NCBI GenBank assembly: GCA_034509425.1 | Contig: JAVTVJ010000372.1 | Span: 1,426,001-1,490,000, forward strand | DNA: 64,000 bases | Direction of reading: 5' to 3' | Origin: Eopsaltria australis | Lineage: Eukaryota > Chordata > Aves > Passeriformes > Petroicidae | Shown here: piece by piece, positions 25,977-36,469 of the stretch | Position numbering within the stretch: the first letter of the stretch is position 1 | How the letters are laid out: every line of letters starts with the position of its first letter | The notes under the pieces: generated by a model | Told to the model about the DNA's origin: nothing | The model's database searches: none | The model's input: the letters and a program-made list of their open reading frames with translations, nothing else | Position numbers and translations under genes: made by a program

Positions 25977-28900
25977 AAACCCACTTTTTTCCCTGTAGTG
26001 CTGCTATATATTTAGAAACTGCTAAAAACAGGAAAACCATTGTGAGTTATTATACAACTAAAATTCTGATTTCTTATATATTATCCTAAATAAAAAAAAT
26101 TTTGGGGTAGTTCTAAATAATAAAATTCTCACCAGATCAATATTTCTACGTACTTTAGCCAGGCACTAGTTCTGTATTATTAAAAACAACTTTGTGTTAA
26201 AATAATACCTTTCCACTGAATAACAGCCAAGGAATTGGATCTGCAGTGACACAATACTGCAGTTGTTAGATATTGATATCACTGAAGTCAACCATAAAAA
26301 AATCATATAGTTTTCTGTGGAGAAAGACTACTTGAACTCTTTGGCTGCTTCAATGTCATGCAGTCATGTCAGTCATGCAACATGACTAAGGACCAACTGG
26401 CCTCTGGCAATCTTCATATTATAGAAGAGAGGGAGCACAGATGTGGTTTAGAGGACCAAGGACTGATGTAATTGAATTTAAAATGTCCTTGTCCCCTGTG
26501 GAGAGTTGGCCATTGTGGCTGCCAGCAGCATTGGTCAATGAGCTTGCAGCCAAGGGAGTGGGCAGCAGAGCTGGGACCAGCAGCTCTTGAGAGCACGTTC
26601 GTTTGGAGCAGGGAAGGTGACACTAGTGCATGAATCTCTCAGTCCTGTAGTGAATTTCCATCACTCTACAGGACATGAAATAGTGGCAGTTTCAAATATT
26701 TGCTGAAACAGTGAAGGACCCAAAGCTGTTTTTAAAGTTGACTGCCATAGGCTACTGAGCCAGGTTCTGCCCTCCCTGGATGTCTTACCAAGGCTCAGAC
26801 CCTGGATGTTTAAAACATCACCCACATTTCTGAGCTGTTGGCTGTGACTCCACAGACCTGATCCAGCAGATCTGCCCCTGAAGCCTGTCCAAGACTGTGG
26901 AGTGAGTTTGCACAAGATCTTCCCAACCTTTAGCACCTCTTCTCCCTGTTTGCCAAGCCAGACAGGCACAGCAGCTGTTGTGCCAAAGGCGTGGAAAGCT
27001 CACAGTTGTGGACAGATTGTAGGAGTTCTGTGGCACAAATGATGGTCCAACCTCCTCTCATGCCACTCCTCATGGATTGAATGTACCTTTGGGCTCCGGT
27101 ATCCAATCTGTTGGGATAAAGGGATAGGAGCACTGGCAATTGAGTGAACTCAGAGCCTTGTTTCATTACATACCTATGCAATGGACAAAGCCAAAACAAG
27201 ATACCAAACAATTAGGATGTAAAATGCGGAGTCCTGGCAATTTGTATTGCTATCTCTAGTCCTGCTAATCCCAAAGGAGATACTGAACTGCTGCCATGAA
27301 ATGTTGCTGTCATTAAGTCCTAGGAAAAGATTTTCTAACCACTTCTTGTGCAGAAAATGTTTCAGTTTTTCATTTGTAACAAGCTTGTTGTCACATATGT
27401 GTATGACCTATCAACTACTACAGATATGTACTTCATTAAGTCCTGAAGATAAAGCCTGATAAAAATGTAGAAATAGAAAAGACTTATACCCATCCCCTAA
27501 CCTTCAGGCTATGAATTGAGATACCGAAAACAGGGACCATTGGGTCTGTGTATGTGCCAGCATATGGTCAATGGAAAAAATGGAAAGGTTTCTCTAAAAT
27601 GATCTCAACAGGAAGTTTCCTGCTTTCAGGAAGTGCTGGATCCACTGGAGGTTACTAGCCCAGTGTCACTGTGATGAAATCACTCCATGGAAGATAAATC
27701 TTGTGGAATTCTGATTCCAATCCTGTGATTGACAGACCATGGCAAGCAAATGTTGCCTTTATTCACTGAAAGTTATGGAGTCCTCTTTTAAGTGTTAACA
27801 ATAGTAAATATAAACTTTATCAAATTACATATCATTCAAAAAATTTAAAAATACAAAGGTCACGGACACTCCTTGATTAAATATACATATGCCCCTACTT
27901 CCATTGTACATCCTGAAATGCTTCCTGTGTTAATCTCTGCATCTACATATACACACAAAGGTTCTTCCCTTTTCTAGTGTACATGTATTTATATATGCAC
28001 GTATGTAACTCCAATTCCATACATACCCTTTGGTACTGCCTGGAAGTGACTCTTTGAACTCTGAGAGATTGCTCCTAGTGATCCTTTTTCCTAGACAAAC
28101 CAGAGCTGGATGAGTTGGAGGATACCCCTACTGAGTTTCCAGGCAATCAGAAGTGTATATTTTACAGCTGTAGAGAAAGGATTTCCCTTTAAAACATGTG
28201 GCATAGGCATAATCCACAGCAAAATGATGTGATGTCCAGGCTTCACTGGCATTCTACTTCAGAGTCCCAATTCACACTGGTCTTTGTCTCACGGGCCCCT
28301 GTGGAACTCATGTCACCAAAGCCTTCAGTTCCTCTGGGATCATTAAATCCTTACTCAGTTTCCAGCAGATATGGGAATTGTATGTGAGCAAATGTGATGT
28401 ACACAAATCATTCCAGCCACCCTTGTATTAAATGAACTTTTTTAAGGAGCTGGTTTTGACCTGATAGAACATAATGGTTTCAAGGGAACCATATAGCCAT
28501 TACAATCCATCATATAAATGAATACTTAGGGACACCTAAATCCAAAGATTATTTGACTGTTATACATATACTTGCTTAAAGGGGGCTGAAGGATAGACCC
28601 CTCAAATCTGCAGTGAAAACATCTGTACTTTTACACATTTTTTCTTAAAAATGAGCACATACAAAACCTTTCTCAGATTTCCAAAAAGATCAGTTCATTT
28701 TGAATCAGTGATCCCCAGCATCAAATTACATTTTGGATGTATTGCTAATAAATAATTAGTTGAGAAAAGCAAAAGATTTCAGAATGATAAAGAGTATTTT
28801 ATATGACTAGTTCTGATTGCAGACTCTGGTTTCTCTATAACCTGATGGTTTTTCATGTGTTATTAATTACTGTGTACCGTACTCCTTTAACATCTATGGC

Positions 28901-29236
28901 AGATACTGTAAAGCTGAGGAAAAGCAAGTGATATAAAATACAGAAATATTCTGCAAACCCTGCTTTTGCTTCCTCTTGTTTCTCTCTTGCAATGTAAAAA
29001 CAGATAAATGGTTTCCTCTTTCAAATACAACAAAAAGAAATGACTCCTGGGAGGAGTCCTGGGATGCCAAGTTTGAGCCTGGATTGAATTTTTATGACCA
29101 CTGTAAAAACTCCTGAAAATAGGAAATTATAATGGAAATGCTGACTCTCACTGCACCAGTGTGAGCAGCACCACCACGGCATTATTAGTGATCTGAAGGG
29201 GCTGGAAGTTAAAGTGGAATCGTTTACACAACCGAC

Positions 29237-29267
29237 TTCACACCGCTTTGCAAACAAGGGGTGTGTA
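29237..29267. promoter_or_regulatory. Inverted pair of T-box-like half sites
   Basis: TTCACACC (29237-29244) and GGTGTGTA (29260-29267) face each other across 15 bp that contain TTTGCAAAC, itself a palindrome. T-box half sites are AGGTGTGA or its complement, so both arms are near matches. Confidence 0.3.
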
Positions 29268-29399
29268 GGGCGAGGGACTGGGGGTGGGGGAGATCTTGAG
29301 CTTAATTAGTTGCTTGCAAAATCCATTGTGCTTCTTGAAGAAGACAAATCCCCTATCGCTCTATTCCTTGCTCTGGATTTTCTTTCCTACTCCGCAGAA

Positions 29400-30122
29400 G
29401 TTGCTGCCAGAGGGCTGTCCCCGCCGGCTGCGTGGGGCGCGGGGGAGCCAACTGGGATTTACGCGCCCGCGGATCTCTCCCCCGCAGCGGTAACTCTCTA
29501 GAGGAAGGTGGCAATGTATTAAAGCGCCGAGTTACATCTCAGCATCGCAATCAAGCAAAAACGATTTCCCCCTTGCTAACAAAATGGAGATGTTCCAAAG
29601 TTTGGCTTTTATTTTCAGGGAGCCCTAGAAGTTTGAAAAAAAATCAAAACCTCCAAAGTTGGCAGAACAGTGTAGTATCCATCTCTGCACCGATTTTCTT
29701 TCTGAGGGATGGAGGCGGGAGTTGCTATTTTGAAGAGCGTTTACTCGCACCGCGGGAGCAGTTTCCACCCGCGTTGTTTGCCGCTATTCTTCCCTTTCTT
29801 GTCATTAGCAGCTATTAAAATAATAAGGCTACATGGAACCTGAGGAGCGAACTCGGGTCGGGAGGGAGGGGGAATCAGTTCGGGAAAAGGGGTGCAGGAG
29901 CGCCCGCCCTGCCTCCGGGCCCTGCCCCGCGCCCACCGCCACCCGCTCCGCTCTCGGTCCCCGAGAGCCCGTGGCCTTTCCTGCCCTTTTCTGACTCTCC
30001 CTTTTCATCTCAGTCCGGGCCATTCCAGGGAGGGCAGACTCTACGCACTCTAATCCTTCACCGCAGTCATCAGCAAAACCGAAGGAAGAGGAGAAACCAG
30101 GCAAAGAGAAGAAAAGCAGAAT

Positions 30123-30162
<40 letters not shown>

Positions 30163-31280
30163 TTGTATCCCGGGTGCCACAGACCAGGGGGGCGTTACCC
30201 TTTGCCCGGGGAGGCGTGAGGACAAGGAGGGTAATGCTGAGTGCACTTGTGCCTGCTCTCCCCTGCATGTCTGCCGCCGGGGCTGCTCTATACTCCCGGT
30301 GAAGCTCCGGGATCGAAGAACCTCCGCCGAGCGCTGCCGGCTGCTCAGTCCTGCTCCCGCTTCCTTTCCCCGGGAGCGTCGGGAGCTGCAGAGCTGCCGA
30401 GCGGAGGCGGCTTTGCCCAGCCATCCCCCACCCACCGCCCCTGCGTTTGCCAGAGTCCAGGGGCGATGGAGCCCCTGGACTCGCCGAGCACACAAACCTT
30501 CCCCTGCCCCGCCGGAGCCGCTGCTCCCCCCAGCTCCAGCCCGCGGATGGATGCTTCGCGAGTAGCACAGTTGTTTCTACTCAGTAAAAGAATTTTTAAG
30601 GGACAAGCGCGGTTCCCCGGTGGGCAGAAAGTCCCACGGAAGCAAAAGGGAGTTTTATCCTGCCCATGGCTATGGAATGGGGCCGGGAATCGTTTTTCTT
30701 GCAAAGGTTAAGTGGGTGAAGCTGGGTATCCCAGCTGCATGGGGGAAGAGGAACATCAGTCAGGCTATGTAGCCCTCTCCCGGCACGCGTGTAGGTGCAT
30801 CCAGGGATGACCGGCATCCACAGGAGCGTAAAACCAGAGGAGGCGCGATCCCCAGCGCCCGCGGTGCGCAGGGTTAGCCCTTGAACCCAGAACTAGCTTG
30901 AGAGGAGCTGGCAAGAGCAACAGACTCCCCATGGGAGCCACGGGGAAATGCTCTCAGATGTTCTCCCAGTGCCCCCTGAGTCTGCTCCGCAAGGGTCACT
31001 AAGCCGCTCCCCCCGGTTCGGGCATCAGCGCCGGCACAGACGGCGCCGGGCGAGGCGGCAGCGCCCGACGGCGGCTCCGGCTCTGCGGGAGCGCAGCGGA
31101 CGGGCAGTCCCGGTGTGCTGGGCGTGGGTGGTGTCCGTGATGCTGCTCCCCGAAAATGGGGTGCGTAGCACTGGGGGCCTTTGACTTGCATATACGTGGG
31201 ACAGGATAGGGACGGGGATAATTTTGGGAAGGGGATACAGGTGGGAAATAGTAATGGGGGCTCCGATCTCCCCAGTCATC
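29400..31280. promoter_or_regulatory. Upstream GC/CpG-rich block
   Basis: GC-rich stretches at about 29400-29500 and 29840-31120 are separated by a more mixed 350 bp. CpG is frequent. The microsatellite at 30121 lies inside. It sits 2-3.6 kb upstream of the candidate OSR1 promoter block, as expected for the broad unmethylated domains around developmental transcription-factor genes (general knowledge). I see no coding exon in it. Long open frames on both strands are explained by lack of AT-rich stop codons. It could be a distal promoter or a regulatory CpG island. Confidence 0.55.
30121..30163. repeat. (AC)n(AT)n compound microsatellite
   Basis: About eleven AC units pass directly into about ten AT units. 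It lies inside the upstream GC-rich block. Likely length-variable. Confidence 0.97.
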
Positions 31281-31369
31281 CTACAGATTTCTCTTGAAAC
31301 GAATTTGGTTTCGCTGTCACGTCTAAATCCTACAAACGTGGCCAGCTTTGGGAGCAGATGCCTTCACTT

Positions 31370-32070
31370 TTCACAATTCTCTTGAAGTCGTAACATTCCT
31401 AATCGACAGCAGATCTTCTATATGGAAAAGCGCAGCATATTCCCTGCGTGTCAGAGCTAATAGTGGTTTTGTACCCCGTTCCCGGTATTAGGTTCCCCAC
31501 CGCTGCAAGCTGACATAATGCAAATTAGCAAGGGACATCATAAAAATCCATCCGAGAATAAAAGTTTTGGAACAACATACCCTTCATAACTTAAACACCA
31601 GATATTTAAAACAAATGTACTTAACAAGACAGTTAACCTGAAACTTCAGTTCTATCGCCAGTGGGTTGACAAGTCCAAATATTTTTATTTTTTAACAAAT
31701 ACGTAAATATCAGACGACACATTATCCAGGCAGCTTTCAGCTACAGCTTCCAGCAATACTCTAGAATAGAATGATATCTCAACGACCTGCTTTGATTATA
31801 AACTATTTTCGCATGGGAATAATTTTTTTTGTGTCTCACTCCCCCGTAGACAATGAGATCATTTACTGCCATTTATTTCGATGTTTAAGTGTTTATTTCG
31901 GAATGATGGGGTTTGTATCTGGAAGTACATGATTTTTATTTTGTTCCCTCAAAGGTAGCACGTGCAGGTATCGTTGCTGGTTTTGTGTTTACCTTCTCAG
32001 CTAATCCGCTATTTCTCTAAAGAGAATTGCGACTTCTGTTTTATTAGTGCACGCACCCACCCTCAGCTAT
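31370..32070. promoter_or_regulatory. Candidate conserved non-coding element with octamer site
   Basis: AT-rich non-coding DNA between GC-rich blocks, with dense motif content: a perfect POU octamer ATGCAAAT followed by TAG at 31518-31525, several TAAT/ATTA cores and CATAAA/TTTATT motifs. Low in repeats. Such sequence next to a developmental regulator is often enhancer; here this is inference from motifs and position, since no alignment could be made. Confidence 0.25.
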
Positions 32071-32299
32071 AACAACAGTTTTCCTATGGGAAAAGATACA
32101 TCTTCAGTTAGAAGAGCCTATCTGCGGTCTGTATCTTGGACTGGGGACACTTGAGAATCTTACATTCGTGTTCAGACAACTGGACTTAAACTATATAGGA
32201 AAATGCAAACTTATTCAAAGAAGTCAGCTTACAGCACCGGGTACAGGCTCGCATTCTCGACAGGAATGAAAACACGAGGTTTAGGGATTTGGGTTTTGA

Positions 32300-32400
32300 G
32301 GGTTTTCTCTCTCTCTTTTTTTTTTTTTTTTCCCCTTGTTCGAGGAAGGTTGTGTGGTTTTCTTGGTGTTTTAGTTTTGGTGTTTTTTTTTTTTTTTAAT
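32300..32400. repeat. T-rich low-complexity tracts plus short (GT)n
   Basis: T runs near 32314-32332 and 32382-32398 flank G/T-rich sequence, followed by a short GTGTGTGTGT. An A18 run lies further on at 32745-32762. No gene seen in this 1-kb stretch upstream of the candidate promoter. Confidence 0.85.
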
Positions 32401-33029
32401 GTGTGTGTGTATAATAAAGAGAGAAAATAACAGTATGAAATGCGAGAGAACTGAAGAACTGGGTACGTCTTTGCTTCATCCCTGCCTCATAAAAATGCCA
32501 CTCGTTTACAAAAAGAGGGAACGAAAATCTCTTCGCCTGCTTGAAGCAGAGTGCAATGTTGGACCCCAAACTGTTCATAAAAATAAAGAGGATTTGGGGT
32601 TGAAATGGCAGGGGTAGGCTTGCTTCGCCACGCTGCTGTGATGTTCATGAACGCTTGCTCTGCAGGATGATAGCGTAGTATTTTCTTGTTGCTGTTTTGT
32701 TGATTTTGGTTTTATTTATTTGCTTTTTTTCCTTCGGAGATGGTAAAAAAAAAAAAAAAAAAGGTGTAATAACGGGAGTGTCATGAACAATAAAAAGACA
32801 CATGAGTGTCCCTGAGCACGGTACCGTGTTATCCTGACGGATCTGTCTTCGCTCGAGTATTATATTACCCTGACTTCTCGGGACAATGTAATATACCCAA
32901 GCAATTTTTCCCCCTTCACGGATCTAAAGGCGTGTGAATGGATGGATGAATAGAAAAACAAATAACTGAGGAGATTACGGCCTCAGGATTAATTATAAAG
33001 CACGTTTAACCTTTTTCTTTCGAGGGTTA

Positions 33030-34150
33030 TTTTGCTTTTCCTGAGTCGCCAGGGCAGTCGCCCCCGGACGTGAGCAAAGCTTGGCGGCTCCCTATCCGCG
33101 GGGAATCCGCGGAGTTTCGCACGCCGTGAAACCCCTCCGGGACGCGGGAAGAGACCCTCCCGGTCCGTGGGAGGAAGGACAGGATGAAGGCACCGAGGTC
33201 AGGGGCACTGGGGCGGAAAGTGGGGATCAGGAGGGATGACGGGACGGGGGGAGGAAGCGACTCTAACCCGGGGGTGGACCCCTCACAGGTAAGCGGCTCC
33301 CGGGATCCTCTCGGAGGATCTTCTCAGAGAAGAAGAAAAAACTTGCGATCCCTAAATCCATCCAGCGGGAGCAGATCCCCCCCTCTATCCTCCCCCCACT
33401 TTCTCATCCTTTCTGCCTTTGTCCCCCTCCTGCCCTCTGGGCAGGTCCCGGTGAGCGCTGTCCCGCGGCTCCGCTCGGCGGGGAGGGGGCGCAGCGAGGC
33501 GGCGGGAGCGGCGCGCTTGGGTGCGGTTCGGCGCGGTTCGGAGCAGTGCGGTGCAGAACGGAGCGGTGCGGAGCGGCGGGGCCGGATCGGCGCAGGCAGC
33601 GCGGCGGCGCAGCGGCGCCGGGAGAGCGTCCCGTCCGCCGCGGAGCTGCGCGGGGAACTCCCCGGCCCCCGCGAGGATGTTCGGCCGCAGGGGCCGAGCG
33701 CAGCGGGCCCTGGGGAGATGCTCCGGGGGAGGCTGCGGGAGCGGGGCGGGGGGGCGAGGTGAGAGGCTTGCGGGCTGTGAGCCCCGGGCTGCTGCGCCTC
33801 CGGGAGAAGCGGGTTGAAAAGTTGGTTCTTCCCAGCCAGAAACTTTCTCCCTGCGTGCGCATGCCCGGAGTGCGGTGGGAGGTTGAGGGGGGAGCTGGGA
33901 GGGGGGGTTGAAATAAGGAGGAGGCAGGAGGGAAGGGATCGGTTCAGTCTGAGCGCGACTGCTCCCGGGCGCGTTCGCACTCCAGCGCACGCAGCCGGCT
34001 CCGGGAGCAGGAGCAGGGAGAGCACCTCCGGCCCCGCCGGCCGGAGCACCTGGACACCTGGCCCTGCTCGGATCTGCCTGTACCCGCTGGAGGAGCAGTG
34101 GGGTGGGTGGGGTGAGCTGTGCCCCCCAGGGCCAGCGCAGACACTGACCT
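33030..34150 (+). promoter_or_regulatory. OSR1: GC/CpG-rich block, candidate OSR1 promoter and first exon
   Basis: A strongly GC- and CpG-rich block in otherwise AT-rich DNA. A TATAAAG lies just before it at 32994-33000. It contains two strong + strand splice donors, CACAG|GTAAGC (GT at 33289) and CGAG|GTGAGA (GT at 33759), and a weaker GGG|GTGAGC near 34110. Any of these could join to the exon 2 acceptor at 39592. Around 33520-33600 the sequence is a degenerate GCGGTTCGG/GAGCGGTGCG repeat. This is a plausible TSS region for OSR1, inferred from position and composition only; open frames in it on both strands reflect GC bias. Confidence 0.6.
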
Positions 34151-34159
34151 AGCCCGACC

Positions 34160-34205
34160 TCATTTTTTTTTTTTTCTTTTTTCTTTTTTTTTTCCCTACT
34201 TTTTT
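34160..34205. repeat. Polypyrimidine tract
   Basis: T-rich run with scattered C directly at the 3' edge of the 33 kb GC-rich block. Simple sequence; a pyrimidine tract of this kind is not followed by a convincing acceptor. Confidence 0.85.
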
Positions 34206-34910
34206 TCCATTATTTTATTTTACCAGCTCCAATTTAGCCCAGGATCTTTTAACTGCTGCCAGCGGTGGAGCACAGATCGGGATTAGGTAAATAAAAAGAA
34301 CAACTCATTCTGTTTGGTTTTTGTTTTGCCAAGCCTCGGGGGTTGGGGATATCGATTCAAACACTTCCTTTACTCTACCTCCTTTCTTTCTTTGCCCCTA
34401 TGCCCTCCCACGATCGCCTGGATGGTGCAGAAGCGTGGAAATTGTGGTTCACGTGAGGTGGACTGTTCTTTTTGGGGTGGGCGGAGGGCTGGGGTAAGCC
34501 TTCACATGGGTCTCGGATATTTTGATGCTATTTAAAGATTTGTCCTCCCCTTTCAAAGTTGTGTCTCCCCCCTTGCGGAGAAGCAGTGTTTCTAACCCGA
34601 GCTAAAAATGACACATACGAGCAAAACAGAAGCCTGCATGTCCTTTTCGGACTTGAACTTTCAGCTTTTCTCCTTTCTATTATTGGATTTCTTTCCTCTA
34701 CTTTCTCTTCTTTATTTCTGCGTGGTTTTTTCTTCCTTTTCTTTTCCCCCTTTTCTTTCTTTTTTGCAACTCTAGTGTTTTAGGATCCCAAAAAACCTTC
34801 TCTCTTTCCTCCCAAGACCATAACAGAAATGAGCCTGATGTTTATATTTGTTTGAGTGGATCGAAACAAGTTCAGCGCAGGAGAGACTAAGCTTCTCTCG
34901 AGGTCGAGCC

Positions 34911-35700
34911 TATAAAGTGTCAGTGCAAAGCCGAGGATTAGGGTATGGTTGTTATAGTTGGCTTTTCGGAGGGAAACTATAAAAACAGAGTATTTTGGAG
35001 ATTATCGTAGCGCTGTAGGTATATCGTAGCTTATAGTTCGATAAATCGCGAGCCAGGCAGGAGGGTGAGGATCGAGTCCCGGACAGGTGCACAGTAGGTC
35101 CAGCTCAGTGAGTCCGGAGTCAGCCGAGAAAGAGGCCCGACCCCAGAGGCAGCGCTGGGCCGGGGCTGCAGCTCCGCGGCAGAGCCCGGCTGCGGGCGGC
35201 CGGGCCCGGGGATGCGCCGCCGTGCCCTGCCTGCCCCTGGGGCTGTCACCGCAAAGCCCGGCCCCTACCCGCGGTTGTGCGTGCTGTGACCGTGGGAAGC
35301 GAGGAGTCCAGAGGCAAGAAATCCTCCCTGCGGCCGGGAGAGAGGAAGGACGATTTATTCGTGTGCAGGGGAGGCAACGGGCATTTCCCCAGGGAGAATG
35401 CGAGGGTGAATCTTGCGCTTAGGGGCTTTTCAACACCCGAGGGCATTGCAAAAGCACACACACAATACCACCAAACCTGCCTAAAAGCTTCTGTGGGGAG
35501 AAGGTGGTGGAGCTTGGCCCCTGCGGCCGTCCCGGGCACTCACCCACGCCCGCCGCGGGGCCGCGCTCCCGCCCGTGGCCTCGCAGCCGCTGTCCCTCCG
35601 GGGGCCGGACCCGCGGATCTTCGCTGTTCTGGATAAAGGCAGCCCCGGGTAGTGTAGCCACCGCTGGTGCACTCGGCCTCCGGTTACTATTTATTATTAT
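34911..35700 (+). promoter_or_regulatory. OSR1: Second candidate OSR1 promoter: two TATA boxes followed by GC-rich block
   Basis: TATAAAG at 34911-34917 and TATAAAAA at 34978-34985 precede a GC/CpG-rich block at about 35060-35690. A TSS near 35.01 kb would give a gene of about 7.1 kb, close to the length I recall for the mammalian gene. Possible donors downstream are AGG|GTGAGG near 35063 and CAG|GTGCAC near 35084, both weaker than those of the 33 kb block. A minus-strand donor (GTGG|GTGAGT in reverse complement, near 35540) would allow divergent transcription. Which block is the real promoter is undecided. Confidence 0.45.
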
Positions 35701-35829
35701 TATTTGAGAGACTAAACCCCATCTCGTTCACCCGCACTCGCGGTGGTGGTCTGGGGAGACTTGTCAACACCGATTTCGTGATAAAATGTGAATGATGATT
35801 TTATAAGGATTGAGCGGAGATATCCAAGG

Positions 35830-36465
35830 CACACGCTGAGTCCTTCCAGTCCTCATTAATGTTAGCAATTAACTCTTTCACGCTCAATTAGCCCCGAATA
35901 AACCTGCTTTAATAGATTCTGCACACTTCATTAATACTTTGAATAAATCTGTGTTGAACAATGCACTTTATTCCTCAAGAGCACCACGCTCGAATAATGC
36001 GGAGCGAAAGGGCAGTTTTACTCCCTTTCCACTTAGTTTCCCAAACACAGATAACTTGCAAGTTCCATTTCCTCGCTTTAATTTTAGGAAGGGAAAATTT
36101 CTTCCCCTCAAAGGGGACAAAATAAATAGCCGACCTGGTGGCAAATTGCTGCACGTTGATGCGTGCAGCCGAAAGGACGGGGCTACCAGACTTGAAAAAA
36201 TTCAGGCAAAACTGGGGAACATTTTTTGACAGATCAACCTGATTGCTGTAGTTTGAGGTTCTCGCAAGAATGCATCATTTTATGCCCGCTGCTTTATCAT
36301 GTTTGTAAAAATAAGCAACGTTCTCAGGGTAATTTACCTCCTCCATTCTTCCATGTGGAACTAATTAACAAACCTCATTATTTATGAGTCAGGTATTTAA
36401 TGTAACAAATATCCCTTTCAAAGGATGCATCGGAAATTGATAATTCAATGTAGAAAAGAAAAAAT
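35830..36465. promoter_or_regulatory. Candidate conserved non-coding element in OSR1 intron 1
   Basis: A repeat-free block rich in homeodomain cores (CATTAATG, CAATTAAC, TCAATTAGC, CATTAATAC, CTAATTAAC at 36361) plus TTTATGAGTCA (AP-1 core TGAGTCA at 36385-36391). It lies 0.1-0.8 kb after the 35 kb GC-rich block, between the candidate promoters and exon 2. A 96-codon open frame at 35939-36229 has no recognisable domain and is probably chance. Enhancer function is inferred. Confidence 0.3.
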
Positions 36466-36469
36466 ACCG

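Larger units (their letters stand above)
24051..29220. other. Gene desert upstream of the OSR1 domain
   Basis: Contains the T-rich and A-rich tracts at 24710 and 25926 and a short doublet of 'agtaacagtaaataaaag' type at about 25125-25160. Minus-strand open frames near 26661-27211 have no domain. No gene supported. Confidence 0.55.

Noticed and set aside
30050..30568. Minus-strand open frame of 172 codons across the (AC)n(AT)n microsatellite
   Set aside because: Includes translated microsatellite (repeating Tyr-Ile and Cys-Val) and GC-biased sequence.
33324..34049. Minus-strand open frame of 241 codons in the 33 kb GC-rich block
   Set aside because: Extremely biased Ala/Arg/Pro/Ser composition, overlapping open frames in several other frames, no domain; explained by GC-rich DNA lacking stop codons.
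35939..36229. 96-codon plus-strand frame in OSR1 intron 1
   Set aside because: No domain, lies in motif-rich AT sequence that is better explained as regulatory DNA.
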